A stretch of 56,348 nucleotides of DNA, taken from positions 1 through 56,348 of the forward strand of contig NZ_JALKIM010000018.1 in the NCBI RefSeq assembly GCF_023050945.1, in the 5' to 3' direction. The notes under the pieces were generated by a model. The model saw only the letters and a program-made list of their open reading frames with translations, had not been told where the DNA came from and searched no databases. This stretch comes from Anaerobiospirillum sp. NML120448. GTDB taxonomy: Bacteria > Pseudomonadota > Gammaproteobacteria > Enterobacterales > Succinivibrionaceae. Within the stretch, counting starts at the first letter, position 1. Each line of letters begins with the position of its first letter. Shown here in pieces: positions 53,995-56,348 of this stretch. The position numbers and the translations under genes were made by a program.

Positions 53995-54135
53995 TTGAGG
54001 GCACATGAGGCTATGCCTGGCTCTGGTCAAGGCCATGGGCCTTCGGCCTATGACCTAAGCCCTGGCCTTTGCCAGGGCCAGGCCCTATGGCCTGTGCCAT
54101 AGGCCTTGGGCGTGTCTGTGCCTGGAGGCGTAAGG
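53995..54135. repeat. GC-word low-complexity patch 8
   Basis: Overlapping palindromes GGCCATGGGCC, GGCCTTCGGCC, CCTGGCCTTTGCCAGGGCCAGG, GGCCTATGGCACAGGCC-like words. Strongly self-complementary. Confidence 0.65.
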
Positions 54136-54228
54136 AGTTTAGGATATTGCTAAGGGTAAGTGGTAGTTGCCAAGGCTTGGGTACTTACTCTTGATGAGCT
54201 TAAGCTCCATTATCTTTAATAAAGGAAT

Positions 54229-54302
54229 TAGTGAAAGGTTTCCGAAAGTTCGTTTACTGTAGGCAGGTAGTGTTGTTAACGAACTTTACTAAACTTTCAC
54301 TA
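54229..54302. mobile_element. MITE-like inverted-repeat element, copy B
   Basis: 74 bp. Left end TAGTGAAAGGTTTCCGAAAG then TTCGTT, right end AACGAACTTT..AAACTTTCACTA. The ends are imperfect inverted repeats and start/stop with TAGTGAAAG / CTTTCACTA. It is the reverse complement of copy A (13729-13832) apart from the extra middle in A. No coding capacity. Confidence 0.68.
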
Positions 54303-54382
54303 GTGCCCGGTTAGCTTGGGACTAATTGGGTTTAGCCCTTAGGGGCTTTGGCAGGTAAGCTAACCAATAGCTAAAGCTCACA

Positions 54383-54841
54383 TTAATCTTCTTTGATATG
54401 TTCAATGGCAGTGGCAATTACTTGGAACACATGATCATCACATAATCCATAGTAGTTTTTGACACCATCTCTTTTTACCGTAACCAGTTTGCGCATTCTT
54501 AAGGTAGCTAATTGGTGTGAAACAGCCGAGATTGACATATTGGTTTTCAGGGCAATATCGCCTACTGATAATTGCTTGTGCTTAAGTAATAAATAAACAA
54601 TATTAAGACGGCTAGGGTCGCATAAGGCCTTAAAGAATGCAGCTAAAATTTCTGCATCATCACTTGAGAGCAGCTCGCCATTGGCAACAGCCAATTGATG
54701 GTCGTTAGAGCTAGCTCCATGGCAGCAACCACAAGTACACTCTTGAATCTCGCGCTCTTTTGCGCTGTTAAGAGTAGATTGATCTTGGCTACTATCAGCC
54801 TTGCTCTTAGAGCGGGATTTACTGCTTTTAGCGGTGGTCAT
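54383..54841 (-). CDS. ArsR/SmtB-family metal sensor, zinc type
   Basis: 152 residues from ATG 54841. The winged-helix core is at 60-135: FFKALCDPSRLNIVYLLLKH, then LSVGDIALKTNMSISAVSHQ LATLRMRKLV and VKRDGVKNYYGL. At the end Asp135, His137, His148 and Glu151 match the spacing of the SmtB alpha-5 zinc site (D104, H106, H117, E120). The N-terminus adds a Cys cluster ECTCGCCHG (Cys35, 37, 39, 40). The alpha-3 ELCVCDL motif is replaced by QLSVGDI, so an alpha-3 cadmium/lead/arsenic site is absent. It likely represses a zinc efflux gene; none is adjacent. The TTG-initiated longer form is less likely. Confidence 0.85.
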   Translation of the reverse strand: MTTAKSSKSRSKSKADSSQDQSTLNSAKEREIQECTCGCCHGASSNDHQLAVANGELLSSDDAEILAAFFKALCDPSRLNIVYLLLKHKQLSVGDIALKTNMSISAVSHQLATLRMRKLVTVKRDGVKNYYGLCDDHVFQVIATAIEHIKED

Positions 54842-54993
54842 AAAAAATTTTAATTGCCTCAAGAAAACCAATCAGCTACCTAAAAAACTAAGAGGTAAGC
54901 CTAACAAAATGAGGCTTATCTTAAGCAGCTTTAAGGTAAAGAAAATAAAATTGCTTAATTGTAAGGTTTAATAGCTGCCATTAAAAGCGATTA

Positions 54994-55216
54994 TTATAAA
55001 GTTTCAGGCAATTTATCTTCTTTGAGTAGGTAGTCAACAAACTTAGGTAAAGTAGTGCCAGCCTTGCCATAATAAGCTTTTGTAAAGTTGGAATGAACCG
55101 AGCTTGGCTCTAGATTAAACTCTAAACATGGAATGCCACGGTTGCGACAAATGCTAGCAAAACCAGCAGCAGGGTAAACTACACCTGAGGTGCCAATAGC
55201 AATAAAGAGATCGCAC
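54994..55216 (-). pseudogene. cobB: 3' part of a sirtuin deacylase gene (cobB) cut by an IS
   Basis: Translates in frame to the end of a Sir2/CobB protein: CDLFIAIGTSGVVYPAAGFA, then IPCLEFNLEPSSVHSNF, YYGKAGTTLPKFVDYLL and a stop. IGTSG, VYPAAGF and the N-x-EPS motif are the NAD-binding end of the fold. The gene breaks at 55216/55217, where the right end of the TnpB element begins. The 5' portion is not in the window. The remaining ORF has no start of its own, so the gene is disrupted. Confidence 0.88.
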
Positions 55217-55224
55217 GTGAACTA

Positions 55225-55255
55225 CTCCCTCCAAACCTTGCGGTTATGGAGGGAG
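55225..55255 (-). ncRNA. Right-end hairpin, predicted omega-RNA 3' end
   Basis: CTCCCTCC pairs with GGAGGGAG, with an inner AACC/GGTT and a GCAA loop. In TnpB systems the right end forms the omega-RNA scaffold and the flanking DNA supplies the guide. Here the guide would be the cobB sequence starting near GTGCGATC. Confidence 0.6.
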
Positions 55256-55319
55256 CTTCTTGGGTTGGTTACTAGGTTCCCTTTTATGAGACCTCCTTAC
55301 TCACTCTTAGGTTACCATA

Positions 55320-55430
55320 ATTATTAACTTCCCTTAATAACCTCGCCAAATCTCATACGGTCAAAGAGTTAACCGCATCGGCTGGTACACGCAGCCGCTA
55401 TCTACGATAGTCTCTTTACAGGGACATTTC
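55320..55430 (-). repeat. Degenerate copy of the tnpB 3' end
   Basis: ~110 bp that aligns with 55531-55631, the last codons of tnpB plus downstream bases: shared CCTGTAAAG, GTACCAGCCGA-like, GGTTA/ACC, TTTGAC, AGGTTATTA. In this copy the matching frame carries stops. It may be part of a two-domain scaffold RNA or a leftover of a second element. Confidence 0.6.
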
Positions 55431-55565
55431 GGATACATTTATTATATAAGCGCTTCATCGAGTAAAAAGCACTTGCAAGGAGCTTGGTTGACTATGAACA
55501 ACTCCATTATTCATGGAGATTCTTACCTTGATTATTAAGTTGCCCTAATAACCTAAACAATATTG

Positions 55566-56348
55566 TCAAAGGGTTATCCTTTTCGGCTGGTATATACTGC
55601 CGCATTTAAGTATCCCCTTTACAGGATCATCGCCAAATGCTTTTCTTATGATATTAATACTGCCATTAACATCAGCATTGAGTAATGCACCATTTTTAGC
55701 TTTATAGAGTCCGCGTTTTACTCTTTTGCCGCTAAATACAGGATTTTTGACTTGTCCGTAAGTTGGAATAGGGTCGAGATCTATACTGCTTGCTTTGCTT
55801 GTATAGCTCTCTTCTACTACAACCACATTAATGCCATACTCTTGAGCCTTGTATTTAATCTTCTCTATCAAAGAATTATGAGGGATAAAGACAAACTTTT
55901 GATTGTTTACCTTCCCTAAATTACAAGACTGCTTCCAGCCATTGTTATGACCAATCACAATTGTACCAGTACCAGTTTTGATGCATAACTCAACAATATA
56001 ACGAGATACCTTATGAAAGTAATCATTAATCCAGTTATATCGTTTTGCCGATCTAGCAGGAATAAGATCTAGCTTTCCAATTGAACTAAGTCTAGCTCGT
56101 TCTTTGTTGTAGCTATTATTGATGGTCTTGATTGTCTTGCCGTTAATCAGAACAGGGCAACTACCCGGCTGATTGATTACTATGGTTGCAAGATTATCAA
56201 TGCCAAGATCAATACCCATGATATTCTCTTTATTAAGAGCAACATCCTTGGCAACATCTTCATTTTTGTAAACTACATCAATGAAATAACAGTTTCCTAA
56301 AGGTACAAAACGAATATCTTGCACAATAGCTTTATCTGCTTTCTCATT
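55566..56348 (-). CDS. tnpB: TnpB-type RNA-guided endonuclease (OrfB), 5' end outside the window
   Basis: About 260 residues are visible; the frame is open to the edge (NEKADKAI then VQDIRFVPLG), so the start is missing. RuvC-like residues: Asp in IMGIDLGIDNLATI, Glu in VVVVEESYTSKAS and Asp in LNADVNGSINIIRKAF. The insert between the last two motifs lacks CxxC zinc-finger pairs and instead has KRVKRGLYKAKNG, a variant known in one OrfB subgroup. Function: omega-RNA-guided DNA cleavage that retains the element at its donor site. It interrupts cobB. Confidence 0.88.
   Translation of the reverse strand, partial: NEKADKAIVQDIRFVPLGNCYFIDVVYKNEDVAKDVALNKENIMGIDLGIDNLATIVINQPGSCPVLINGKTIKTINNSYNKERARLSSIGKLDLIPARSAKRYNWINDYFHKVSRYIVELCIKTGTGTIVIGHNNGWKQSCNLGKVNNQKFVFIPHNSLIEKIKYKAQEYGINVVVVEESYTSKASSIDLDPIPTYGQVKNPVFSGKRVKRGLYKAKNGALLNADVNGSINIIRKAFGDDPVKGILKCGSIYQPKRITL

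Larger units (their letters stand above)
53972..54382. other. Spacer with GC-word patch and MITE-like copy B
   Basis: No gene. 53995-54135 is low complexity and 54229-54302 is the small inverted-repeat element, both listed separately. Confidence 0.5.
55217..56348 (-). mobile_element. IS200/IS605-family (IS1341-like) element, right part
   Basis: From the right end at 55217 to the window edge. The right end reads, on the minus strand, CTCCCTCC..GGAGGGAG hairpin then TAGTTCAC, followed directly by cobB sequence. It holds tnpB and about 350 bp of non-coding tail. There are no inverted repeats or target duplication, as usual for this family. The left end lies outside the window; tnpA was not seen. 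Confidence 0.85.

Overview
The window reads as chromosome of an AT-leaning gammaproteobacterium, most plausibly an anaerobic Aeromonadales lineage such as Succinivibrionaceae. This placement is inferred from gene content, not from a database search. Supporting signs are MutH, the RppH-PtsP pair, RcsF next to TrmO, SrmB, EttA, NlpI, a tmRNA tag ANDENYALAA, a Na+-type polar flagellar MotX, and strong use of TTA, GTA and GCT codons. Most of the window is core housekeeping sequence separated by long AT-rich spacers.

Layout. 1-5200: motX, ffh, then the ribosomal/tRNA-modification operon rpsP-rimM-trmD-rplS. 5252-7729: an 825-residue protein derived from a DDE transposase, with a recently duplicated N-terminal domain and a damaged catalytic triad. 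7900-8700: two tandem initiator tRNAs and a small glycogen-recognition-like (CBM48) protein. 9300-14800: mutH, rppH, ptsP, thyA. 15000-20900: a 15-residue-repeat exported protein, glmS, sdhE, srmB, nagA. 21050-25700: a second protein carrying the same N-terminal domain, tRNA-Gly, a four-carbon-acid sugar kinase, and ptsI with an unusual N-terminal extension. 26100-31000: gltX and the glycogen genes glgC and glgA. 31900-37300: rcsF, trmO, a HAD-Nudix fusion, a PHP phosphatase and a GNAT. 37400-43300: ettA, a flagellin with an EF-hand-like loop, a CaCA antiporter, ssrA and nlpI. 43500-52700: a LacI-type regulator, a sugar ABC transporter, D-lyxose/mannose isomerase, fructokinase and mutarotase. 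52800-56348: a divergent cysteine desulfurase, a SmtB-like zinc sensor, and a sirtuin gene cut by an IS605-type TnpB element that runs off the end.

How parts work together. The 43.5-52.7 kb block looks like one regulon. LacI-type operators lie beside the regulator, over the transporter promoter and before the isomerase. The enzymes would take an imported sugar (mannose or lyxose) through isomerase and kinase without a PTS step. glgC, glgA and the CBM48 protein point to glycogen storage. PtsI and PtsP are two enzyme I paralogues. MotX plus flagellin, with a sigma-54-like promoter, indicate polar sodium-driven motility.

Non-coding structure is a notable part of the window. There are many strong terminators. 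Two copies of a small MITE-like inverted-repeat element occur (13.7 kb and 54.2 kb). A 23-bp perfect inverted repeat at 25.9 kb contains a copy of the right end of the IS605 element at 55.2 kb. A recurring class of GC-rich intergenic patches is built from short GGC/GCC words.

The strongest lead for something undescribed is the protein family defined by the shared N-terminal domain at 5.3 kb and 21.0 kb. It appears to be a transposase DNA-binding domain reused in non-transposase architectures, both members lying next to tRNA genes.
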